Source: Chloroflexota bacterium (lineage in GTDB: Bacteria > Chloroflexota > Anaerolineae > Aggregatilineales > Aggregatilineaceae). From it: 13,784 nucleotides of DNA. A model generated the notes under the pieces. The model had not been told where the DNA came from and did no database searches. It was given only the letters and a program-made list of their open reading frames with translations. Made by a program: the position numbers and the translations under genes. This document shows positions 6,364-12,623 of this stretch, piece by piece. The DNA lies in NCBI GenBank assembly GCA_016234525.1, contig JACRBK010000058.1:1-13784 (forward strand), read 5' to 3'. Numbering within the stretch: position 1 is the stretch's first letter; the number at the start of each line of letters is the position of its first letter.

Positions 6364-8882
6364 CGGTGTGGCGCGCGCGGCAGCGTCCGGCTTGGCTCGG
6401 CATGACCACGCCCGGCGATACGTGCCTCGGTAAAGGGCTGGACGGCGAATTCCACCACTCCACCTTCATAGTACCAGATCGGCGCGCTCTGCCCATCCAA
6501 AAGCACGCGCTCCGGGTCGGCTGAAATACCCACTATTTCGACGCGCCACTGGCGGAAAGGCGGCTGATATTGCCCGGCCCGACGCCATTCAATCGCAAAC
6601 TGGCCCGACGGCAGGAATTTGCAGGTGAAGTAAGACCAGCGGTACTCGCCGCGCTGATAACCTAAGCCTTCGCCTGCATCTTCATAAAATGTGGTGTCGC
6701 CGCTGCCCGCATAAACGCGCAGGATCGATTCTTCGATGGGTTTTTCACCCACATACTGCATCACCGGCCACATCGGGATCACTCGCCCCGCCTTAATATA
6801 GATCGGCATCCGTTCGAGCGGTGCGGCGGCTGTCACCGTGCGCGAACCGTCGATCAGCTTGCCGGTGTCGTATTCGTACCAGACTCCCTTGGGAAGGTAA
6901 AGATCGCGTTTTTCTGCGCCGGGTTCCAGGATAGGGGCTATCAGGATCGAGTCTCCGACCATAAAAACATCATCCAGGCCGCGCAGTTCTTCGTCCTCTG
7001 GATCGTACATGAGCAGCGGGCGGACGATGGGCAGCCCTTCGTGAGCGCATTGGGCGAAAGCCGAATAAAAATAGGGCAGCAGACGGTAGCGCAGTTCAAG
7101 ATAATTACGCGCGATCTGTTCGATCTTTTCCCCAAAGGCCCAGGGTTCGTGAGAGGCGGTTCCCATCATCGAATGAACGCGGAAATAGGGCAGCATACTG
7201 CCCAACTGGAACCAGCGAATATAAAGTTCGGGATCCGGATCGCCCGCAAACCCGCCGATATCTGGCCCAGTGAACGCCATTCCTGATAATCCGGCGTTTA
7301 AGACCATACTCAGACTCAGCCGCAGATGTTCCCAGGTAGCGGTATTATCCCCGGTCCAGGTGGAGGCATAACGCTGCGCCCCGGCATAAGCTGCGCGTGT
7401 TATAACAAAGGGTCGTTTATCCGGGCGCTGTTTTTGCAGCCCTTCGCGGCTGGCACGCGCCATTAACATGCCATAAACGTTATGTCCTCCGCCGACATGC
7501 GTTTGTCCGGCTCCATCCCAGTCATGAACGACATAATCGGGCAGGGTTGTCCCACGTTGAAAGGCGATGGGGCTGGGTTCGTTCATATCATTCCACAGCC
7601 CGGCAAATCCCGCCTGGGTGAGGATCGGAATTTGTTCGGCCCACCAGGCGCGTACTTTGGCGCTGGTGAAGTCAGGAAAGTGGCAGTTGCCCGGCCAGAC
7701 AGGGGCCGTAACCGGTTTGCCGTCGGGATATTTTAGGAACACATCTTCGCGCGTCCCCGTTTGAAAAGTCGGGTAATCAGGATCGGTTTTGATGCCGGGA
7801 TCAAGGATCGCGACAGACTTGAATCCCTGTTTCTGCAAGTCGCCTAAAAGGGTCGGCATCAGCGTAAAGCGGGTGCGATCCCAGGTGAATGAGCGGTAGC
7901 CATCCATGTAGTCAATATCGAAATACAACACGTCGCACGGGAGCTGGCGCGCGCGGAATTCTTGCGCCAGTTTGCGATAGACCGCATCAGAGTCGTAACC
8001 CCAGCGCGCCTGGTGGAAGCCTAATGCCCACAGCGGCGGCAGCACCATTCGCCCGGTGAGCGAAGTGTATTGTTTGAGGACAGCCTGCAAGGTTGGCCCG
8101 GCGAAGAAATAAAAACGCAGTTCGCCTTCTTCTGCCTCAAAGGACATTTCATTGGCTTTGGTGGCTCCCACGTCCACGTAACCCCGCGCTGGATTGTCCC
8201 ATAAAATACCAAACGAAAAATCCGGTTGGAAGCCGATATAAAACGGGATGCTGGTATAGATCGGGTCGGCATCGCGCGGATAGCCCGGCAGTGGATCAGC
8301 GTTCCATAACGACACCCGTTTACCGCGTTGGTTGATCGTGCTGGCACGCTGGCCCAGGCCATAACACCATTCCTGCTGTGGCAGTTGGCGTGTCCACCGG
8401 ATTTCGTGATCGCGCCAGGATACGCCTTCCGCATCTTCACAGATCGCGCGCCCGTCCAGGGATTCAAACGACAGTTTGTAAGGGTTTTTGTGGACCCGGC
8501 AAAGAATGTTCTCAGTTTTAATAGTCACACTGGGGCCGTTATCGTTCACCAACAGGGTGGGTGGCGGCCAGTCGATCCGATCAACAGCATAGGAAAACGG
8601 CGGCGTGAAGTTCGCGTCGGTTTTCATACGCACTCGGATGATTTCCGGCGAGATCAGATGGATTTCGATATAAGCTCGCTCGGCCTGAACGATCAGGCTG
8701 CGCGAGCGCTGTTCAACCGCAGCTACACGCCCCGGCGTTTGGAATTTGCCGTGTGGTGTATGGCGTGCGTAACGATGGTTAAGGGCACGCACATTGTTCT
8801 TATATTGGACGGCACGCAGGGCGGCTTCCAATCCCATGCCCTGCATTCCTTTAAAAAGTGTTTTCAGGTTAGATAAAGCCAT
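6360..8882 (-). CDS. Glycoside hydrolase family 31 alpha-glucosidase
   Basis: An 840-residue GH31 enzyme that releases alpha-linked glucose or related sugars from oligosaccharide ends by a retaining mechanism. An N-terminal beta-sandwich (about 50-275) precedes a TIM barrel. VLYFDIDYMDGYRSFTWD near 318-335 is the substrate-shaping segment. GLWNDMNEPS near 428-437 contains nucleophile Asp432. TWTGDNTATW near 508-517 holds acid/base Asp512. FRVHSMMGTASHEPW near 567-581 is another family signature. Beta domains finish the chain (DUF5110-like). No signal peptide is seen, so it is probably cytoplasmic. The ATG at 8882 has AGGAA nine bases upstream; an in-frame TTG at 8927 lacks a ribosome site. 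The exact linkage specificity cannot be read from sequence. It is flanked by unrelated genes and appears monocistronic, which suits a glycogen or maltodextrin turnover role (inference). Confidence 0.95.
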   Translation of the reverse strand: MALSNLKTLFKGMQGMGLEAALRAVQYKNNVRALNHRYARHTPHGKFQTPGRVAAVEQRSRSLIVQAERAYIEIHLISPEIIRVRMKTDANFTPPFSYAVDRIDWPPPTLLVNDNGPSVTIKTENILCRVHKNPYKLSFESLDGRAICEDAEGVSWRDHEIRWTRQLPQQEWCYGLGQRASTINQRGKRVSLWNADPLPGYPRDADPIYTSIPFYIGFQPDFSFGILWDNPARGYVDVGATKANEMSFEAEEGELRFYFFAGPTLQAVLKQYTSLTGRMVLPPLWALGFHQARWGYDSDAVYRKLAQEFRARQLPCDVLYFDIDYMDGYRSFTWDRTRFTLMPTLLGDLQKQGFKSVAILDPGIKTDPDYPTFQTGTREDVFLKYPDGKPVTAPVWPGNCHFPDFTSAKVRAWWAEQIPILTQAGFAGLWNDMNEPSPIAFQRGTTLPDYVVHDWDGAGQTHVGGGHNVYGMLMARASREGLQKQRPDKRPFVITRAAYAGAQRYASTWTGDNTATWEHLRLSLSMVLNAGLSGMAFTGPDIGGFAGDPDPELYIRWFQLGSMLPYFRVHSMMGTASHEPWAFGEKIEQIARNYLELRYRLLPYFYSAFAQCAHEGLPIVRPLLMYDPEDEELRGLDDVFMVGDSILIAPILEPGAEKRDLYLPKGVWYEYDTGKLIDGSRTVTAAAPLERMPIYIKAGRVIPMWPVMQYVGEKPIEESILRVYAGSGDTTFYEDAGEGLGYQRGEYRWSYFTCKFLPSGQFAIEWRRAGQYQPPFRQWRVEIVGISADPERVLLDGQSAPIWYYEGGVVEFAVQPFTEARIAGRGHAEPSRTLPRAPHR

Positions 8883-8890
8883 TTTGTAGA

Positions 8891-8895
8891 TTCCT
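8891..8895 (-). promoter_or_regulatory. Ribosome binding site deciding the GH31 start
   Basis: Read on the minus strand, AGGAA lies nine bases before the ATG at 8882. It favours this start over the TTG at 8927. Confidence 0.55.
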
Positions 8896-9042
8896 GAGTT
8901 CAGCCGAAATAAGTCGCGTATTCCCAATAATGATAGCGTAGGGATCGAAACCGTGAAACAGGCAGAATCGAATTGGTAGTGTTCAAAATGGTAAAAAATG
9001 AGAAGTTGTTAAGAACAGCAACCCTATTCGCGCGTTCACGTA

Positions 9043-9048
9043 TATAAT
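9043..9048 (+). promoter_or_regulatory. lepB: Candidate -10 element for the signal peptidase gene
   Basis: A perfect TATAAT lies within the same CGTATATAAT context as the -10 candidate at 5919. No good -35 precedes it. Transcription would start near 9055, leaving a leader of about 37 bases. Confidence 0.5.
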
Positions 9049-9078
9049 TTGTGTTGTGTTAAATGATTCTTCCGTCCA

Positions 9079-9085
9079 AGAGGTG
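9079..9085 (+). promoter_or_regulatory. lepB: Ribosome binding site of the signal peptidase gene
   Basis: AGAGGTG lies six bases before the ATG at 9092 and differs by one base from an ideal GGAGGTG. Confidence 0.6.
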
Positions 9086-9091
9086 TGAGCC

Positions 9092-9667
9092 ATGAATGAC
9101 GATTATGCACCTGAGTATTATGAAGATGATCCCCATTCGCGACCGTCGGGATCGTGGATCAAAGAAATCATTCAACTGGTGTTGATGGTGGTTCTGGTGC
9201 GGGTCGGCATGGACACTTTTCTGCCGCGTTATGTGGTCGATGGCGCGAGTATGCAGCCGAACTTTCATACCAGTGAGCGTGTGATTGTAGACCGGGTAAC
9301 GATGTTGTTTGGTGGACCTTCACGCGGGGATGTAGTGGTGTTGGATTCGCCCACCACGCCGGATGAGCTGTTGATTAAACGGGTGGTCGGCCTGCCGAAC
9401 GAACGAATCGTGATTCAGGGCGGGCGGGTATATATCAATGGCGAATTGTTAGATGAATCCTATGTGTTGAACTACTGTACTTCGCGCTCCTGTGATGGCG
9501 AATGGCAGCTTGGTTCAGATGAATTTTTTGTGCTGGGTGATAACCGCAGCCACAGCCTTGACAGCCATTCTTTTGGCCCGGTATCCCGCGCGACGATCAA
9601 GGGTGTGGCGCGGCTGCGTTATTGGCCGCTCTATGATGTTGGCGTACTCAGCTCGCCTGATTATTAA
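9092..9667 (+). CDS. lepB: Signal peptidase I
   Basis: A 191-residue type I signal peptidase that cuts signal peptides from exported proteins on the outer face of the membrane. An acidic N-terminus of about 20 residues precedes one membrane helix (about 24-44). The catalytic Ser is residue 53 in GASMQPN, and the general-base Lys is residue 96 in LLIKRVVGLP. LGDNRSHSLDSHSFG at 148-162 is the conserved box D/E region. The usual Arg after Asp-Ser is His here (DSHSFG), and Cys129 and Cys134 lie in a small insertion just before it, perhaps a disulfide. The single-helix architecture is like Gram-positive SipS rather than E. coli LepB. The ATG has a good ribosome site and an upstream TATAAT. Its stop overlaps the convergent L,D-transpeptidase stop by four bases (TTAA). 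Function is essentially certain. Confidence 0.96.
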   Translation: MNDDYAPEYYEDDPHSRPSGSWIKEIIQLVLMVVLVRVGMDTFLPRYVVDGASMQPNFHTSERVIVDRVTMLFGGPSRGDVVVLDSPTTPDELLIKRVVGLPNERIVIQGGRVYINGELLDESYVLNYCTSRSCDGEWQLGSDEFFVLGDNRSHSLDSHSFGPVSRATIKGVARLRYWPLYDVGVLSSPDY

Positions 9668-11259
9668 CTGGCTCTGACTTCAACGACCACGCCCTCTTCG
9701 GCCCATTGGAAGAGGGCGGCGGCGTTTTCCAGGCTAAGCAGGACACACCCATACGTGACCGGATGTCCCAGGTCATCGCTCCACAACAAATACCCCCCGC
9801 CGCGCGTAGGAAAACCATGAAACCCGTTCATCAGGTCCATATTCGGGCCGGGATGATAAAACCCCATAAAATGCGGCATGTACAGATTCCATTGTTCGGC
9901 GTAAGCATTTATCTCGTGTGACTGCACCTGAAAAATACCGAGCGCTGTTGGACTGTCGGGCAGTCCGGTAGAGATCACCCAATCGTAAACGATTTGCCCG
10001 TTTTCATAAGCCCAAAGATGCTGCTGTGCTCGGCTGATGACGATCCGCTTGTGGGTCACCGGCTCCAGCGGGACCAAAACATCTTTTGACGGTAGGGTAA
10101 GAAGCTGGCCGACGCTCAGCGCGTCGGCATTGATTCCCAGATTTTCCGCCTGAATGTAAGGATAAGGGATGCCGACTTCATCAGCAATAGCCGCGAGGGT
10201 TTGCCCTGGCTGCACGGTGTATGTGGTTGAGTTGTGCCGTACCCGGATCGTGGCTGTGGGCTGGCCGCTTGCCAGCGCTATCTGCATGGCTGAGACAGCC
10301 TTTTCGAGATCAATGTAACGTTCGTCCCCAAAATTGCTGGTGGACTGCAAAAATGCGCTGGGGCCTGCCGGGTTGAGCGCCAGCGCTAACCCGGTTGGGT
10401 TAGTCGGGGTCGATTCTGCGGTAAGCCAGCCTGCCCACACTTCCGGCGGCGCTGTCCAGTTATGCCATTCGCCGCGAATTGGGTCGTAGGCATTGATGTT
10501 AAACGGGCTGGATAACAATATATTCGCCTGTGCGATGAGCGGCGCGGAGTCGGTGATAGTCGGAGATGTGAAGGACATCACCAGATCGAGCGCTCCATCA
10601 GCCAGTTCGCCAGAGGCATTAGTTCGCATAAGTTCGACTGTCGCAGCGATATTCAACTCCCGCCCATTGACTGCCGGGCTGCCGACCACCTGCCCGCCTA
10701 CTAATTGGACTCCCGCATTAGTCGCCGGAAGGTCTACGGAAGGTTTAGTAGTTTCCAGATAAAGCGTGAGCTGTGACAGATCGACGATCAGCACGGGTTC
10801 GATCTCCACCGTGCCGAAAATGCCGCGCAGCCCGCCAGATAACCCTCCTTCTGACCGCCCCCAAGCCTGGGCTTTGGCGGCAGTTGCGGCTGCATCGAGC
10901 GTGATCCCTGCTTCCGCAGAGGCAGCGCCCCAAGATCGTTCGTCGTCGCGCAAGATGATTCCGCCGCTGTTCCAGGCTAACAAGAGCGCGTCTGCTGCCT
11001 GTGTTTCAGACTTCCCCCCCAGGTCTACCCCGGCTGAACTGACACCGGGCAGCACATCTCCGCTGCCAAACAAAAGCGCTGCACCGGTCAGCATCAGCAC
11101 CAGACACCCACAGACAAACAGCAGCCCGACCGCCAGAATCAGCAGCGCCAGGCGAGCCGGAGTCAAGCGCAGAGGACGCCTCGCAGGATGAGATGGGCGC
11201 GGGGCGCGAGTCGGGCGGCGCTGGGGTAGGGATGAAGTGCGAGGCGGCTGGCTTTGCAT
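9664..11259 (-). CDS. LysM-containing L,D-transpeptidase (YkuD) with VanW-like N-terminal region
   Basis: A 531-residue envelope protein. A basic Pro/Arg-rich cytoplasmic tail (1-34) leads to one membrane anchor (about 36-64). Residues 68-335 resemble the peptidoglycan-binding domain found in VanW/YoaR-like and YkuD proteins: PGVSSAGVDLGG opens it, and a second, weaker copy seems to follow after about 180. A LysM motif spans about 346-389 (YTVQPGQTLAAIADEVG). The YkuD domain (about 403-529) should form 3-3 peptide cross-links in peptidoglycan. It has HGFPTRGGG at 481-489 and catalytic Cys505 in VTYGCVLLS. The usual SHGC reads TYGC, so the His two before the Cys is Tyr, while His481 is kept. 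GGGAG lies seven bases before the ATG at 11259, which is 15 bases after the DUF309 gene. Domain calls are firm; catalytic competence is likely but untested. Confidence 0.92.
   Translation of the reverse strand: MQSQPPRTSSLPQRRPTRAPRPSHPARRPLRLTPARLALLILAVGLLFVCGCLVLMLTGAALLFGSGDVLPGVSSAGVDLGGKSETQAADALLLAWNSGGIILRDDERSWGAASAEAGITLDAAATAAKAQAWGRSEGGLSGGLRGIFGTVEIEPVLIVDLSQLTLYLETTKPSVDLPATNAGVQLVGGQVVGSPAVNGRELNIAATVELMRTNASGELADGALDLVMSFTSPTITDSAPLIAQANILLSSPFNINAYDPIRGEWHNWTAPPEVWAGWLTAESTPTNPTGLALALNPAGPSAFLQSTSNFGDERYIDLEKAVSAMQIALASGQPTATIRVRHNSTTYTVQPGQTLAAIADEVGIPYPYIQAENLGINADALSVGQLLTLPSKDVLVPLEPVTHKRIVISRAQQHLWAYENGQIVYDWVISTGLPDSPTALGIFQVQSHEINAYAEQWNLYMPHFMGFYHPGPNMDLMNGFHGFPTRGGGYLLWSDDLGHPVTYGCVLLSLENAAALFQWAEEGVVVEVRAS
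9691..9717. terminator. Perfect 9-bp inverted repeat just past the convergent stops; possible embedded terminator
   Basis: GCCCTCTTC at 9691-9699 pairs perfectly with GAAGAGGGC at 9709-9717 around a nine-base loop. It begins 24 bases after the signal peptidase stop, inside the 3' coding end of the L,D-transpeptidase gene. On the + strand a TTTT follows about ten bases downstream, so it is not a canonical intrinsic terminator. On the minus strand there is no T-run. It could end or stabilise the signal peptidase mRNA, or be a coincidence of the Ala-Leu-Phe...Glu-Glu-Gly codons. Confidence 0.35.
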
Positions 11260-11266
11260 ACAAAAA

Positions 11267-11271
11267 CTCCC
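11267..11271 (-). promoter_or_regulatory. Ribosome binding site of the L,D-transpeptidase gene
   Basis: On the minus strand, GGGAG lies seven bases before the ATG at 11259, in the 15-base gap after the DUF309 gene. The close spacing supports co-transcription. Confidence 0.6.
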
Positions 11272-11274
11272 ATT

Positions 11275-12063
11275 CTATTTTTCGACTGGACGATCTTCGA
11301 TTAAGTGAATAGGTCGCAGCAGTGAGCGATCAAACGAAGTGATTTCAGTGGGATTCATGGCTTGTAGTGCAACGCGAACCCGCTGAGCATCGTCGCGCAG
11401 ACGGCGCACATCAATTCCCTGGCAGACATCGGGCAGCATGGTGAACCACTGCATACTGCGCTGCAACATGCGCAGCGCCCCGGCGTGATTGCCGCGTGTG
11501 ATATGATAATAAGCGACGCCTACCTGTAAAGCAGCCCGGTACAATTCACGCACCGGGCCGGATTCGGCCATCCACTGTTTTTCAAAATAATCGTGCTGCA
11601 CATAATAGGCCCCGCTGTTGAATTCTTCAACGGCACGCTGCACCAGCGGCGGTAGACTCTCTTGGCACTGGCAGTCTAACTCTTTGGCGACTTCCGGATC
11701 AGGCAGGCGAGCTATGCTTACCACCTGGGGCAGCAGCTTTTCCGAGAGGTCACTTGCCATCAAAAAGCCTTCTGCTCCGGCATTGATGGCTTGTGATGCC
11801 AGTTCGGGATTTGAGGCGATCACCAGGATCGGGATGCGGCGCGTAGCCTGCTCCGTTTTTGGGGCGCTGACCTGCATAGACCAATCGGCTTGATCACCAT
11901 CTACCAGCAGCAGCACCGGATAATCTTCAATTAATTGATCAATCAGATTCGCCAAGTTGTGATATTGTACGACATCAAACCCATTCTGATGCAGCAAGGT
12001 TTCGGCAGTTGTGGCCCAGCCAGGTGTGCCTGCCAGGGCAATCAGGGATGAGGACGAAGACAT
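11275..12063 (-). CDS. Degenerate receiver domain fused to a DUF309-like domain
   Basis: A 262-residue soluble protein with two parts. Residues 6-118 have the length and rhythm of a response-regulator receiver: LLLVDGD at 51-57 places Asp55 at the phospho-acceptor position, and INAGAEGFLMASD at 93-105 matches the beta5 region. The N-terminal acidic pair is absent (LIALAGTP), and the conserved Lys after the GAEGFL strand is not there, so phosphorylation by the normal chemistry is doubtful. Residues 137-235 look like DUF309 (PF03745): AVEEFNSGAYYVQHDYFEKQW with His157, Glu161 and Trp164, then RAALQVGVAYYHITRGN. I chose the ATG at 12063; a TTG at 12156 would add 31 residues not resembling either domain. 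It lies between the FtsB-like and L,D-transpeptidase genes, so a regulatory role in wall growth is possible (inference only). Confidence 0.8.
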   Translation of the reverse strand: MSSSSSLIALAGTPGWATTAETLLHQNGFDVVQYHNLANLIDQLIEDYPVLLLVDGDQADWSMQVSAPKTEQATRRIPILVIASNPELASQAINAGAEGFLMASDLSEKLLPQVVSIARLPDPEVAKELDCQCQESLPPLVQRAVEEFNSGAYYVQHDYFEKQWMAESGPVRELYRAALQVGVAYYHITRGNHAGALRMLQRSMQWFTMLPDVCQGIDVRRLRDDAQRVRVALQAMNPTEITSFDRSLLRPIHLIEDRPVEK

Positions 12064-12133
12064 TTTTAAGCGACTCACGGGTAGATAAGCGAAAGTAATC
12101 GACCAATAGAATTTAGCGAAGTTATTGGGGATA

Positions 12134-12598
12134 TCAGAATGGTGGAGCGCCGTCAAAAAACAGGTTCCACCACAAATGCCACTGTGGCGTTTCCGGCTCT
12201 GACGGCTGCACGGCTACCAGAACTTGCGGTGTGGGAGCCGGGGTAGGTTCGGCGACCCCGGCAGGGATTGGGATCACCAAAATTTCACCATCTCGGACCA
12301 TTTTCCCTTCGGTGTGCGCCCAGTGTTCCACGCTGATATCATTGGCGGCATAATCCCGTTCTTTCATTAGATCGACTTTTTGCTGTTCAAGCACATCAAT
12401 GGTGGCCTGGAGCCTGCGCCGTTCGATCTCCATCTGCTGGCCGCGTGCGATGCGCCCACTCAGGTTGATCACTAGCAGCAGTCCAATAGACAGAATGGTG
12501 GCAAACACAATCTGAATACTGGACAACTGCTGGCGGTCGCGGCGCGGCGGTGTACGAGCGGGCTGTTCTTCGGAATAAGCGGACGGTTGTTCACTCAT
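12134..12598 (-). CDS. Septum formation initiator family protein (FtsB/DivIC-like)
   Basis: A 154-residue bitopic protein. A polar Pro/Arg-rich cytoplasmic N-terminus (1-27) precedes one membrane helix (about 28-47) and a coiled coil of about 50-85 (EIERRRLQATIDVLEQQK). WAHTEGKMVRDGEILVIPIP at 93-112 corresponds to the conserved small domain of FtsB/DivIC (PF04977), which links FtsQ/DivIB and FtsL in the divisome. A Pro-rich linker (PTPAPTP) ends in an aromatic patch, WHLWWNLFF, that could sit on the membrane or bind a partner. The length exceeds E. coli FtsB (103 residues) because of this tail. The ATG at 12598 lies 24 bases after the SGNH gene stop, and its ribosome site is unusually distant. 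The family is fairly sure; the division role follows from family knowledge. Confidence 0.85.
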   Translation of the reverse strand: MSEQPSAYSEEQPARTPPRRDRQQLSSIQIVFATILSIGLLLVINLSGRIARGQQMEIERRRLQATIDVLEQQKVDLMKERDYAANDISVEHWAHTEGKMVRDGEILVIPIPAGVAEPTPAPTPQVLVAVQPSEPETPQWHLWWNLFFDGAPPF

Positions 12599-12616
12599 AG
12601 AGCGTAGTGGCTGCGG

Positions 12617-12623
12617 CTCCTTT
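12617..12623 (-). promoter_or_regulatory. Displaced Shine-Dalgarno upstream of the FtsB-like gene
   Basis: On the minus strand, AAAGGAG overlaps the stop of the upstream SGNH gene but lies 18 bases before the ATG at 12598, too far for normal initiation. An upstream in-frame stop rules out an earlier start. It may act through coupling to the upstream gene, or a short GGAGC/GCTCT stem might alter the effective distance. Confidence 0.4.

Larger units (their letters stand above)
8883..9091. other. Divergent intergenic region between GH31 and signal peptidase genes
   Basis: This 209-base gap is the only substantial non-coding stretch and is more AT-rich than its surroundings, especially 8970-9060. 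It must hold promoters for both genes. The rightward -10 is clear (TATAAT at 9043-9048). On the minus strand, TTAACA at 9007-9012 and CATTTT at 8985-8990 with a 16-base spacer are a weak possibility for GH31. I see no small gene, riboswitch or strong operator palindrome. Confidence 0.6.

Noticed and set aside
8328..8876. 182-codon plus-strand frame
   Set aside because: It is antisense to the N-terminal domain of the GH31 enzyme, which has strong family motifs in frame; no domain is recognisable in the shadow.
10118..10138. Perfect 8-bp GC-rich stem (GCCGACGC / GCGTCGGC) with a five-base loop
   Set aside because: It sits in the middle of the LysM coding segment with no T-run on either strand, and the codons for Ala-Asp-Ala-Leu-Ser-Val-Gly explain it.
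12064..12156. 31-residue N-terminal extension of the DUF309 protein starting at a TTG
   Set aside because: It would overlap the FtsB-like gene end, resembles no domain, and the receiver-like domain begins naturally after the ATG at 12063.
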